This document shows, one piece after another, positions 15,191 to 23,608 of a DNA stretch of 64,000 bases. How positions within the stretch are numbered: the stretch's first letter is position 1; each line of letters begins with the position of its first letter. This stretch comes from Haloarcula limicola (lineage in GTDB: Archaea > Halobacteriota > Halobacteria > Halobacteriales > Haloarculaceae): the NCBI RefSeq assembly GCF_010119205.1, contig NZ_WRXM01000004.1, positions 186,001 through 250,000 on the forward strand, read 5' to 3'. A model generated the notes under the pieces. That model made no database searches. It was not told the DNA's origin and saw only the letters and a program-made list of their open reading frames with translations. The position numbers were made by a program, and so were the translations under genes.

Positions 15191-17323
15191 CTATTCTCTC
15201 GGCTCGGCCGACCACGCGCCGCCCATCTCCCAGACGTCGAGCGACGCGACCGTCGCCCGGCCGCTCTCGGCCGACAGCGAGACGCCCGTCGCGTCCTCGC
15301 TGGTCGGGTAGACGCGAGTCGTCAGACAGTGGCGCTCGTTGGCGAACACGGAGACGACGGAGCCGTCGACGAACACGCGAAGCGAGAGCGGCGAGTCGTA
15401 GGGCGTGACTCGCATCCGCTGGGTGGCGCTGGTCGCCTGCGGGTCGTGGCTCGCCCGCGCCCGGTCGACCGATATCTCGCTGGTGTGGCTGTACCGGATG
15501 GGCGTGTACTCGTCTCGGTCGGGCGTCTCCAGCACGGAGAGTTCGACGCGCTCGGCGTCTTCGAGGCGGACCGTCGCGCGGAGCTCGAACGCCCTGCTGT
15601 CGACGTCGAGCGTCCGGCGGTCGCTTCCGTCCAGTCGGATCTCGTCGTGACAGACGTTGGCCCCGCGAAGCGCTTTGAGCTCCGGAGCGGGCCGCTGGCA
15701 GAGGCCGCCGTCGTCGGCGAGCGCGAGTTCGCGGGGCAGCGACATCGCGCCCGACCACCCGGCGTCCCACTGGGCGCTCACGTCCCGCGCCTCGGGAATC
15801 CAGCCCCAGGTGAGGATGCGGCCGTCGTCGGTCCACATCGACTGGGGGGCGTAGAAGTCGCCGTGGTCGAGCTTGTCGCGGCGCTCGACGTCGAACTCGC
15901 CGTCCTCGTAGGTTCCGAGGAAGTACACCACGTCCTCGTAGTTCGAGACGTGCAGCAGCTGTCGCTCGCCGAAGTCGAGCAGTTCGGGACACTCCCAGAC
16001 GGTGCCGGCGGTGTCGCGATCGCCGGTCAGGATGGGCCCGCGGTACTCCCAGTCCCGGAGGTCCTCGGAGACGTACAGCAGGGCCGCGCCGCCGCCGCCC
16101 TCCATCCCGGCCCCGATCAGCTGGTGCCAGACGCCGTCCTCGCGCCAGACGCAGTGGTCGCGGAACTCCCCGTCCCAGTGTTCGGTCCGGAGGACCTCGG
16201 GCTGGGTCGGCATCTCCTCGATGACCGGGTTGTCGGGGTCCTTTCGCCACGCGGTCAGGCCCTCGTCGGCCGCGGTGGCGATGCAGGGCAGTTGTTTCTT
16301 GTCGCGGCCGCCGGTGTAGAGGATGGTCGCCGTCCCGTCGTCGTCGACCGCACAGCCCGACCAACAGCCGTCCCGGTCCGGGCCGTCCGGCGAGGGCGAG
16401 AGGGCGACCGGTTCGTCCTCCCAGTGAACCAGATCGTCGCTGACCGCGTGGCCCCAGTGGATAGTGTTGTGGAACGGCCCGGTCGGGTTGTACTGATAGA
16501 ACAGGTGATAGCGACCGTTCCAATGGATGAGACCGTTCGGGTCGTTGAGCCAGTTCGCGGGCGGCGTGACGTGGTACGTCGGCCGGTGTGGGTCGTCGGC
16601 CAACTCCGCGCGCATCTCCGCGAACGCCTCGACGGACTTGGGCCGTCCCGAGAGCGGGACCGTCTCGCTGCCGGCCAGCGCCGAGAGCGCGTTCGAGACG
16701 AGCGTCTCGCGGTTCCCGCGACAGATGTCGTGCGTGGGCTGGCGGAAGGAGACCGCCGACCCGATGCCGAGGACGTGGCCGTCGCCCGGTCGCCAGGAGA
16801 CGGTCGACATCTGCTTGACCACGTCCGTCGTCCCTCGGGCCGTACTGGCCAACAGGTCCCCATCCGTCGGCGCGACCGTCTCGTAGCGGGCGTAAGGCAC
16901 CGTTACACCGGGGCCGCGTGTGTGGACTCTGAGCGTGTCGAACCCCTCTGCGATGGGGTGGTCAGCGGCCAGCGCCTTCCACAGCGGCCCGACCGGCTCG
17001 GAGATCTCCTCCCAGCCGACGGCGTCGGGACCGACGGCGTCGAAGCCGAGCGGTTCGACCGCGGCCATCGCGCCGAGCGTCAGCAACAGCGACCCGCCGC
17101 CCCGCACGAACGACGCGAGCGCGTCCCCGCCGTCGGCGAGCCGCTCCGGCTCGATTTCCCCGTCGCGGTGCCACCAGAGAACGTCGTACGCGGTCGGCTC
17201 GACCGTCGAGAGCGAGACGCGGTCGACGTCGTCGAACGCGCTCTCGCACCACTCGTACGCCGCGATCTGCTCGTCGGAACGCGAGTCGACGAAGAGACAG
17301 CCGACGCGCAGCGACTCTGCCAT
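15191..17323 (-). CDS. Glycoside hydrolase family 32 enzyme with N-terminal glutaminase-like (ThuA/GATase1-like) domain
   Basis: A 710-residue two-part protein. Residues 1-220 resemble a class I glutaminase-like/ThuA-like domain: YDVLWWH, then [18 protein letters not shown] and HPIAEGF, with no clear catalytic Cys-His pair. Residues about 247-560 form the GH32 propeller with nucleophile D261 in WLNDPNG, transition-state D389 in FRDH (usually RDP) and acid/base E444 in WECPE. The last 120 residues are the beta-sandwich module of GH32. Expected activity is release of fructose from sucrose or fructans. There is no signal peptide. A strong TATA box lies 25 bases upstream with a tandem repeat behind it, so the gene is probably regulated. 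Confidence 0.9.
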   Translation of the reverse strand: MAESLRVGCLFVDSRSDEQIAAYEWCESAFDDVDRVSLSTVEPTAYDVLWWHRDGEIEPERLADGGDALASFVRGGGSLLLTLGAMAAVEPLGFDAVGPDAVGWEEISEPVGPLWKALAADHPIAEGFDTLRVHTRGPGVTVPYARYETVAPTDGDLLASTARGTTDVVKQMSTVSWRPGDGHVLGIGSAVSFRQPTHDICRGNRETLVSNALSALAGSETVPLSGRPKSVEAFAEMRAELADDPHRPTYHVTPPANWLNDPNGLIHWNGRYHLFYQYNPTGPFHNTIHWGHAVSDDLVHWEDEPVALSPSPDGPDRDGCWSGCAVDDDGTATILYTGGRDKKQLPCIATAADEGLTAWRKDPDNPVIEEMPTQPEVLRTEHWDGEFRDHCVWREDGVWHQLIGAGMEGGGGAALLYVSEDLRDWEYRGPILTGDRDTAGTVWECPELLDFGERQLLHVSNYEDVVYFLGTYEDGEFDVERRDKLDHGDFYAPQSMWTDDGRILTWGWIPEARDVSAQWDAGWSGAMSLPRELALADDGGLCQRPAPELKALRGANVCHDEIRLDGSDRRTLDVDSRAFELRATVRLEDAERVELSVLETPDRDEYTPIRYSHTSEISVDRARASHDPQATSATQRMRVTPYDSPLSLRVFVDGSVVSVFANERHCLTTRVYPTSEDATGVSLSAESGRATVASLDVWEMGGAWSAEPRE

Positions 17324-17342
17324 TACGTGGACTCACCCTCTC

Positions 17343-17383
17343 AAATATAAAAGCGTTCGGCAATCGTTCGTGCTCGTTCGTGC
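17343..17383 (-). promoter_or_regulatory. GH32 promoter with tandem 10-bp repeat
   Basis: Read on the minus strand, CTTTTATATTT (17343-17353) is centred about 25 bases before the ATG at 17323 and serves as TATA box. Just upstream two exact tandem copies of GCACGAACGA (17364-17373 and 17374-17383) cover the BRE-proximal region. This is a plausible site for a transcription factor acting on GH32. Confidence 0.55.
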
Positions 17384-17450
17384 ACGTACCTGCTCGACCT
17401 ATCGGAAAACGGCGTCGCCACTGCAGAACGGAGTCGGAGAAGAGAGGTAC

Positions 17451-17585
17451 TCAGGCGAGGCGGGCGCTTCTGGCGGCGGACTTCCAGTCGATGACGGTGT
17501 CGTGACAGACCGGACAGACGAACTCTGTCAGTTTCGTCGTCTCGTCGTTGTACGTCATTCGCGTGTCGCAGTTCGGGCAGTTCAT
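17451..17585 (-). CDS. Small zinc-ribbon protein, 44 aa
   Basis: A 44-codon gene starting at ATG 17585. Two CxxC knuckles, CPNC at residues 3-6 and CPVC at residues 24-27, are separated by a short beta-strand-like stretch (MTYNDETTKLTEFV), giving a single zinc ribbon of the rubredoxin-like type. A basic tail follows (WKSAARSARLA). Haloarchaea encode many such one-domain zinc proteins, often tied to growth or stress, but this one has no assigned role. It lies just downstream of the 639-residue protein gene on the same strand. Confidence 0.65.
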   Translation of the reverse strand: MNCPNCDTRMTYNDETTKLTEFVCPVCHDTVIDWKSAARSARLA

Positions 17586-17608
17586 GATTGATAGTGATAC
17601 TTACGCGG

Positions 17609-19525
17609 CTATAAGCTTTGTTCCCGCTCGCCCGCTATCGGTCGGGCGTCGTCCAGCAGATTGACGCTCTGTGCGTCCACGACTGCGGCGATACTCGCGC
17701 CGTCGAACAGGCGCACGTCGTCGTCCGCCGGAAGCGGCGTGACGTCCGCCGGGAGTCGCTGGACGGTCGCGAACAACACCGCGTCCACCGTCGCTTCCGC
17801 GGCGAGCGATCGGCATCGCTCGACGTGGTCGCTCGTCACGTCGTCTGTGGTCGAGCGGTGGACCACGATGCCCATCCGGTCGCCGTCTCGCGTCGCTCGC
17901 AGGTCGAACGGCGAGTCCGGTTCGACCCGTTCCGCCTCCCATGCCGTCTCGTCGAGCACGTCGGCGACCACGTCGACGAGTCGATCCCCGTCCAACGCGC
18001 GGAGTCGGTCGACCGTCGAGGCGGATTCGTCGCCCGTCGGGAGGGTTTCGTCGGTCGGTTCGGAGCGTCGCGAGTCGACGGCCTCCGACGGCGGGCGGAT
18101 GGCGTCCTCGATCGCCGTCGGGCCGTCGTCGGACGGGTCGCCGAGCGTCCCCGAAGCCCCGTAGTCCGGTTCGGCCGTCGTCTCGATACGGTCTGGAGCA
18201 GGGTCGCCGTTCACCAGCGCCTCGGTCCGTTCGAGTCGCTGTTCGAGCGCGTCCCGCTCTGCCGCCAGATGGGACACCGCGTCGGGATAGCAGTCCCGGG
18301 CCGTCGCGAGCGCCGCCTCGAACGCCTCGGCGGCGGCCTCGAACTCCGCCAGCGCGACCTCTGTCTGTCCGGCGTCGCTGTACCAGTCACCGGCGCGCAT
18401 CGCATCGACGGCGACGGTGCGCTGGGCCGCCGTGAGGTTCTCGGCGACGGCGCCCAGTCGGTCCCGAATCGTCGCCGTGTCGCCCGCGAAGCGCCGGTTC
18501 TCGGCACCCCAGTCGATCTCCAAGGCCGTCCGGTAGTGCGCCATCGCTTCCCGCCAGTGTTCGATCGCGTCCTCGGGGTCGTCCGCCGCGACGGCCGCTT
18601 TATCCGCCGTGACGGCCTTCCGGAGCGGCGACTTCTCCAGGTGGTCGACGATACGGTTCAGGCGATCTCGCTCGGCGCGGATCCCGTCTACGTCGTCGAT
18701 AGCGTCGCGGTCGAGGGCGAGCGCCGCGTCGTACTCCTCGCTCGCGCGCTCGTATGCGTCGTGGGCGGCCTCGTACTCGCCCTCTCGCCAGCGCGTCTCA
18801 CCGGCGTCCGTCGTCACGCGGGCGCGTCCGACGTGTATCGCCGCGAGCGTTCGCTCGCAACGGGCTTCGAGCGAGTCGACCCGTTCCTGCAGCGCGGTCC
18901 CACCGTGCTCCGCGGCGAACTGAAACGCGACGCCCCGAGCCGTCTCGGCGCGCTCTCGGGCGCGCTCGACGGCCGAAGCCGCCTCGTCGTAGCGGCCCTC
19001 CTCCCGGCGTTCGGTCGCCGTCACGAGCAGTTCCGTCGCCGCGTCGAACTCGGTCTCGACGCGTCGCCACGCCCGCGAAGCCGCGTCGAGGTACTCCGCG
19101 ACCGCTTCGAGCCCGTCGGTCCCCGTTCGAATCACTACCGTCGAGTGGCCGTCCCGGACGACCGTGAGAGAGCCGCCGCGGAGCCCCGTTTCCCACTCGA
19201 CCTCGTCGACGTCCGCGAGCGACACCGCCACTTCTCGGTCCCCCGACTCGTCGCCGACCAGCGCGAGAACCCGTCGGTCGGTGACCACCGCGATCGTCCG
19301 ATAGCCCCGACCGGGCCGAACTGTCTCGATGGACTCGGCCGTTTCGACGGTCACCCCGCGCTTGCGGTTCGTGAGGACGAACGTCGGCGTCTCCGTCGCT
19401 TCGAGAGCCGCCGCGGCCGCCCGGTCGTGAAGGTAGCCTTCCGAGAACACGCCGCCCGAACCGGTCTGCGTGAGCAGCGAGGGTAGCTCGCCCTCGTAAT
19501 TATTTATTTTGATAATCTCGCCCAT
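17609..19525 (-). CDS. PH-like / helical-repeat / degenerate nuclease-fold protein
   Basis: A 638-residue soluble protein in three parts. Residues about 25-150 look like a bacterial PH-type domain (TIAVVTDRRVLALVG, then DVDEVEW). Residues about 155-460 are alanine/glutamate-rich helices resembling tandem TPR or coiled-coil hairpins, with recurrent EYDEAASAYERA-like units. After a disordered linker, residues about 530-625 resemble an Mrr-like restriction-endonuclease fold (LVDVVADVLDETAWEAE, then FDLRA). The usual (E/Q)xK of the active site reads VVH, so cleavage is doubtful. The start is the ATG; a GTG lies one codon upstream. The protein may sense a membrane or ligand and bind a partner. Function unknown. 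Confidence 0.75.
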   Translation of the reverse strand: MGEIIKINNYEGELPSLLTQTGSGGVFSEGYLHDRAAAAALEATETPTFVLTNRKRGVTVETAESIETVRPGRGYRTIAVVTDRRVLALVGDESGDREVAVSLADVDEVEWETGLRGGSLTVVRDGHSTVVIRTGTDGLEAVAEYLDAASRAWRRVETEFDAATELLVTATERREEGRYDEAASAVERARERAETARGVAFQFAAEHGGTALQERVDSLEARCERTLAAIHVGRARVTTDAGETRWREGEYEAAHDAYERASEEYDAALALDRDAIDDVDGIRAERDRLNRIVDHLEKSPLRKAVTADKAAVAADDPEDAIEHWREAMAHYRTALEIDWGAENRRFAGDTATIRDRLGAVAENLTAAQRTVAVDAMRAGDWYSDAGQTEVALAEFEAAAEAFEAALATARDCYPDAVSHLAAERDALEQRLERTEALVNGDPAPDRIETTAEPDYGASGTLGDPSDDGPTAIEDAIRPPSEAVDSRRSEPTDETLPTGDESASTVDRLRALDGDRLVDVVADVLDETAWEAERVEPDSPFDLRATRDGDRMGIVVHRSTTDDVTSDHVERCRSLAAEATVDAVLFATVQRLPADVTPLPADDDVRLFDGASIAAVVDAQSVNLLDDARPIAGEREQSL

Positions 19526-19732
19526 CACCGAGGGTTACAGCGCCGGAAGTCTTGATACCTGCGTATAGATTCTGATTCTAACCTATAGTATTTACAAGAT
19601 TCGGAGGGTAACGGACCCAATCAGATCCGAAGGGCCGCTCTCTCTCGCTATTTCCTTCGTGTGTCCCTATCTATCGAACAGCGGACGCCCGTCTGACGGA
19701 CATTTAGGTATGACGGGAAATTATTCTGGCAC

Positions 19733-19906
19733 ATGCCACGCGTAGGATTGTACGGGGCGAGCGAGGAACGGCCGTCGACCGGCATCGACGTTCGGATAGA
19801 TACCGAGGTGTTCGCCGTTCTCTCGAATGGGCGAGCGCTGGAACGGTTCGGACCGCGCCCGACCGTCGAGCGGTGGCTCGACTGCTGGGGCGGGAACGCC
19901 CGCTAG
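19733..19906 (+). CDS. Possible small protein, 57 aa
   Basis: An ATG-started 57-codon frame with GC-rich third positions, a beta-strand-like start (MPRVGLYGASEE) and a C-terminus rich in Arg and Trp. It ends 4 bases inside the 3' end of the salactin gene on the other strand. An AT-rich stretch (GGGAAATTATTCT) precedes the start but no good TATA box is seen. No family is recognised. It could be a real small gene or an accidental frame. Confidence 0.35.
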   Translation: MPRVGLYGASEERPSTGIDVRIDTEVFAVLSNGRALERFGPRPTVERWLDCWGGNAR

Positions 19907-20970
19907 CTGTTCTCGACGAGGCGGGCCGCGATGCGCTGTGCGCCGACGGTGGGCGCGACGTCGGGCTGTTCGGCGGCGGTCGCCTCGATCTCGCGGTTCA
20001 GTTCCTCGCTGAGGCGCGCCTCGAACTCGTCGACGATACCGGGGATGCAGGCCATCCCGCCGGTGAGCACGATGGGTCGGTCAAGCGCCAGCTGGTAGAC
20101 TTTCATGTAGTCGTTGGCCAGTTCCGGCAGGAAGGTGTTGGCGAGTTCGTCCACCGCATCGTCGAGGTACTCGTCGACGGCGTCCATCACCGAGCGCTCG
20201 ATGGTGAACTCGTGGGTGCCGCCGCCGGGCTGCTGGATGATGTCCGTGAACGGCTCGAACTCCACGAAGTCGGCGTGTTCCTCCTTGTACTCGCGGGCGG
20301 TCTGCGTGTCGACGTTGACTCTCCCCTGCGTCTCCTCCTCGACGTAGTTCGCGATCATCCGGTCGACTTCGTTGCCGGTGACCGCGCCGGTCGTGAAGGG
20401 CGCTAACTGCTCGCCGCGCCGATAGGCGGAGGCTTCGAGGTTCGTCGACCCCATGTTGACCGAGATGAAGATCTCGTCGATGGCCTCTAACCCCTCGCCG
20501 AAGGCGGGGATGGAACCGCACAGCGATTCGGGATAGCTCTCGACGAGGCGCATACCGATAGAGGACTCCTCGATGACCGCTCGGAGATTGTCCAGCCCGG
20601 CGGGGTTGTCGATGGTCGGGATGGCGTAGACGACGCCGCTGTCGGCCGGGATGTCGTTCTCCTCGATGAGGGCCTCGAAGAACGTCTTGGTCATCTCCGC
20701 GCGGTCAGCGTCTTCGGGCAGGCCCGACCGGAGCATGTACTGAACGCGGTCGGGGTACTCGCGGGCGGCCTCCTCGCCGTAGAGGACCTTCTCCTCGCCG
20801 GTCAGGGCGTCTTCGTAGGTCGCCATGCAGGTCAGCGTCTTGATGATTCGGTTCTCGGTCCCGTGGTCGTCGGGCAGGGCGATGACCGTCCGGGTGCTGC
20901 CGAGTTTCACACCCACCGGCACCGACCGACCGCTGCCGGACGCCGAGTCGGCCGCGTCGTCGTCACTCAT
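19903..20970 (-). CDS. Salactin-like actin-family ATPase
   Basis: A 355-residue member of the actin/MreB/Hsp70 superfamily. It matches what I remember of salactin, the haloarchaeal actin homologue described in Halobacterium salinarum as a dynamically unstable filament that grows from the cell poles. The phosphate-1 loop is GVKLGSTRT (residues 20-28), phosphate-2 is VNMGSTNLEA, and the adenosine motif is VLTGGMACIPG. The aspartates normal in loops 1 and 2 read Lys22 and Asn, so nucleotide handling may differ from MreB. The N-terminal 15 residues are acidic and disordered. It has its own TATA box. The neighbours are an ArlD/E-like protein, ParA and CheW. Confidence 0.8.
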   Translation of the reverse strand: MSDDDAADSASGSGRSVPVGVKLGSTRTVIALPDDHGTENRIIKTLTCMATYEDALTGEEKVLYGEEAAREYPDRVQYMLRSGLPEDADRAEMTKTFFEALIEENDIPADSGVVYAIPTIDNPAGLDNLRAVIEESSIGMRLVESYPESLCGSIPAFGEGLEAIDEIFISVNMGSTNLEASAYRRGEQLAPFTTGAVTGNEVDRMIANYVEEETQGRVNVDTQTAREYKEEHADFVEFEPFTDIIQQPGGGTHEFTIERSVMDAVDEYLDDAVDELANTFLPELANDYMKVYQLALDRPIVLTGGMACIPGIVDEFEARLSEELNREIEATAAEQPDVAPTVGAQRIAARLVENS

Positions 20971-20993
20971 GTCTCCCGTCTTATCCCCGCCTC

Positions 20994-21003
20994 GATATAT
21001 ATC
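20994..21003 (-). promoter_or_regulatory. Salactin promoter TATA box
   Basis: GATATATATC is centred 28 bases before the ATG at 20970, the spacing of a leaderless transcript. It shows that salactin can be transcribed apart from the ArlD/E-like gene upstream. Confidence 0.6.
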
Positions 21004-21048
21004 CTCTCGTCAAGAATCAGCGTTGATAGTGACCACCCGCGGACTGCG

Positions 21049-21549
21049 CTACGTCATCGCGGCCAGTTTCGCGACGTACACCAGACTCAGCATGTGGTCG
21101 TCCACGCTGAGGTCGTTGCCGTCGTTGGTCGCCGACTCGTCGATTCCCAGTAAGTAGTCCGAGAGGTCGGCCTCGACCTCTTCGGTGATCCAGTCGATGG
21201 ACTCGTAGTAGGCCAGCGCCTCGTCGGCCCCCTGATAACCCGAGTGCATCAACAGGAACTCCAGCCACTCGAAGACGACGAACTCGGCGGCGTACGTCTC
21301 CGGAAGCGTACCGAGATACGGCTTCTCCTGACTGTCACCGGCCAGAAACGGGAGCAGTTCGCGGTACAGCCCGGACCGGAGAGAACTGCCGGCCACGACT
21401 TCCTCGTCGCCGTCTTCCAACCCCACGTCGAGATCGCCCGGGTCGGGTATCCCGCCCTCGCCGAGGCCGTTTCCGTTCTCCCGGTCGCCGCGCTGGCGGG
21501 CGATCTTCCGCAGTTCGTCCAGGTCGTAGTCGCGCGGGTTGATGGTCAT
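21049..21549 (-). CDS. Archaellum ArlD/E-like (FlaD/E) domain protein
   Basis: A 166-residue protein. Its C-terminal 100 residues match the FlaD/FlaE (ArlD/ArlE) domain: PYLGTLPETYAAEFVVFEWLEFLL, split by the family's GYQGADEALAYYESIDWI element and the closing LSDYLLG. Arl D/E proteins couple the archaellum motor to the chemotaxis adaptors. No other arl gene lies in the window, so this is a stand-alone paralogue. The N-terminal 50 residues are acidic and glycine-rich. The ATG at 21549 is preferred over a GTG two codons upstream; GTTAAATC at 21576-21583 is a possible TATA box. It is divergent from parA and upstream of salactin on the same strand. Confidence 0.82.
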   Translation of the reverse strand: MTINPRDYDLDELRKIARQRGDRENGNGLGEGGIPDPGDLDVGLEDGDEEVVAGSSLRSGLYRELLPFLAGDSQEKPYLGTLPETYAAEFVVFEWLEFLLMHSGYQGADEALAYYESIDWITEEVEADLSDYLLGIDESATNDGNDLSVDDHMLSLVYVAKLAAMT

Positions 21550-21680
21550 TGCCACTTGTGTTTCAACTACGTGAAGTTAAATCTTACATTCGTCCGACGG
21601 TCGTCAGACGCCGTTCACCGGGCTCTCGCCGCCGATTCGGCCGTCGCCCCTCAGTTCCGCCGTTGATAATCGGGGGCGTA

Positions 21681-21690
21681 TTTTTATACG
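21681..21690 (+). promoter_or_regulatory. parA promoter TATA box
   Basis: TTTTTATACG is centred about 36 bases before the parA ATG at 21722, implying a leader of some 10 bases. It shares the divergent spacer with the ArlD/E-like gene. Confidence 0.5.
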
Positions 21691-21721
21691 CACCCGTCAC
21701 AGACGTTCGCTCACTTCGACG

Positions 21722-22615
21722 ATGAACCGCCAGTCCACGTCCGATCCGGCCCGTATCTGCGTGACGAACGCGAAGGGCGGGACCGGCAAGACGACGGTAG
21801 CGATCAACGTAGCCGGTGCCCTGAGCGACCGCGGGCGGGACGTCCTCTTCGTGGACTTGGACCCGCAGGGCAACGCCACGGAGGGACTGGGCCTCGCCGA
21901 GGCCTACGACGCGCAGCCGCCGACGCTGTTCGACGTGCTGACCGGCGACCCCAACGGCCTCGCCGACCTCGTGGTCGAACACGAGGAGATGGACGTCGTC
22001 CCCTCTAGCATCGACATGCTACAGGCCGAACACGAACTGACCGTCGCGGATCTCATCGCCCGGGTCCGCACGGGGGATCACGACGTCGACCCGGCGGCGC
22101 TCTCGGCGTTCGCGCTGAACGTCACGCCGAAGACGGTCACCGGCGACCACGCGCTCGATACGCTGGACCGCGCGCTCTCGACGGTCCCCGGGTACGATTA
22201 CGTCGTCATCGATTCCCCGCCGTTCTACGGCAAGCTGACCGACGCCGCCGTCTTCGCCGCGGGGAACATCCTCGTCCCGGCGCTCGCGGAGGCCACCTCC
22301 GAGCGCGCCATCGAGCTCCTGATGGACCAGATGGCGGCCTTGGAGCGACAGACGGGCACTTCGGTGCGGACGCTCGGCGTGGTGGCCAACCGCATCGAGA
22401 CGACCTCGGAAGACGAGACGATGCTCCAGTGGTTCGACGCCGCGTTCCCCGACAGCCCGGTCTGGCGGGTCCGCAAGCGCGTGGCCCTCCAGCGGGCGTA
22501 CACGCGGGGCAACTCGCTGTTCGGGAGCGACGAGGAGTGCGACATGAGCGCGGTGTTCGAGGACATCGCCGCGGATCTGGACAGGCAGTTCGGCTACACG
22601 GAGATACCAGCATGA
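21722..22615 (+). CDS. parA: ParA/MinD-family ATPase next to CheW
   Basis: A 297-residue deviant-Walker ATPase. The P-loop is KGGTGKTT at residues 18-25 with the signature lysine K18, Walker A' is VDLDPQGNAT (D45/D47), and the Walker B strand is YVVIDSPP. Such proteins segregate plasmids or chromosomes or position protein complexes. Here no parB or centromere repeat is seen; instead the stop overlaps the start of a CheW gene (ATGA), and a salactin and an ArlD/E-like gene lie divergently. By analogy to ParC/PpfA in bacteria and MinD4 in haloarchaea, positioning of chemosensory or motility complexes is the likeliest role, but this is inference. Confidence 0.88.
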   Translation: MNRQSTSDPARICVTNAKGGTGKTTVAINVAGALSDRGRDVLFVDLDPQGNATEGLGLAEAYDAQPPTLFDVLTGDPNGLADLVVEHEEMDVVPSSIDMLQAEHELTVADLIARVRTGDHDVDPAALSAFALNVTPKTVTGDHALDTLDRALSTVPGYDYVVIDSPPFYGKLTDAAVFAAGNILVPALAEATSERAIELLMDQMAALERQTGTSVRTLGVVANRIETTSEDETMLQWFDAAFPDSPVWRVRKRVALQRAYTRGNSLFGSDEECDMSAVFEDIAADLDRQFGYTEIPA

Positions 22616-23586
22616 GCGACGACGACCGTATGGACAGAGCAGAGCGCATCCGCGACATGCGCCAGGGGAACAGAGCGGACGACGAGCAGACGACGGACGG
22701 CGACGGAGCGTCGTCGGACCGGGCGGGAGAGGCCGCTTCGGGTGCAGAGACGGACGTAGCGGCAGACACGGATGCAAAGCCAGAGCCAGCCTCCGGTCCG
22801 GATGACGATGACTCGACGGCCGACTCCGACGAGCCGACCGCTGCGGCGGCCGAGCAGGCGGGCGACGGAATCGACTCGGCCGAGAGAACCGGTGCCCAGT
22901 CGGACGCGACCGCGGCCGCCGAACGAGCCGCGGCGGCCGCCGCGCAGGTCGCCGACGACGCTCCTGCGACCGGCGGTGCGGGCGGGGTGCAGTCCGACGA
23001 TATCGCCGCGACGGCCTCGCCGATGCGGGGACCGACCGGCGTCGAACTCCCGGACCAGCAGCTTCTGGAAGAAGCGATGGCGACGGGCGACGGCGATCGA
23101 GTCGAAGGGTCGGCCAGGGCGGCGATCGGGGAAGAGACGGGCCAGAAGGAGGAGATGGTTCGCGTCCTCGAGTTCGCGCTCGGCGAGGAGTACTACTGCC
23201 TCGACATCGAGTACGTCGAGGAGATAGTCAAGCGCGACGCGGTCACGCGCGTCCCCAACACGCCCGACTACGTCGAGGGGGTCGTCGACCTCCGCGGGCA
23301 GATAACGACCATCCTCGACCCCAAGCGGATGATGGACGTCGACGCCGACGGCGAGAAGACCCTCATCGTCGTCTTCGACCCGGGGATGTTCGGGGAGCAA
23401 GGCGCGGTCGGGTGGGTCGTCGACGCTGTCCGACAGGTCGTCCCCGTCGCCGAGTCGGAGGTCAACGACCCGCCGGTCGACGGGGAGTACGTCAACGGCG
23501 TCGTCGACCGCGAGGACCACGACCAGTTCGTCATCTGGGTCGAACCCGACGACGCGCTCGACGCGGCGACGAGCGCGGACGACTGA
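22612..23586 (+). CDS. cheW: CheW-domain protein with long disordered N-terminus
   Basis: A 324-residue protein. The first 175 residues are low-complexity, rich in Asp, Ala, Glu and Ser and surely disordered. The CheW domain covers about residues 182-310: MVRVLEFALGEEYYCLDI, EIVKRDAVTRVPNTPDYVEG, VVDLRGQITTILDP. Canonical CheW is about 150 residues and bridges receptors and CheA. The start is the ATG overlapping the parA stop. The long acidic tail may act as a tether to ParA, as interaction tails do in bacterial chemosensory positioning. No cheA or receptor gene is nearby. Confidence 0.88.
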   Translation: MSDDDRMDRAERIRDMRQGNRADDEQTTDGDGASSDRAGEAASGAETDVAADTDAKPEPASGPDDDDSTADSDEPTAAAAEQAGDGIDSAERTGAQSDATAAAERAAAAAAQVADDAPATGGAGGVQSDDIAATASPMRGPTGVELPDQQLLEEAMATGDGDRVEGSARAAIGEETGQKEEMVRVLEFALGEEYYCLDIEYVEEIVKRDAVTRVPNTPDYVEGVVDLRGQITTILDPKRMMDVDADGEKTLIVVFDPGMFGEQGAVGWVVDAVRQVVPVAESEVNDPPVDGEYVNGVVDREDHDQFVIWVEPDDALDAATSADD

Positions 23587-23608
23587 ACCGTCCGCTCGAT
23601 CCGGCCGC

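Noticed and set aside
21722-22615. Plasmid-type partition locus around parA
   Set aside because: No parB-like gene and no iterated centromere repeats are next to parA; its overlap with cheW points to protein positioning instead.
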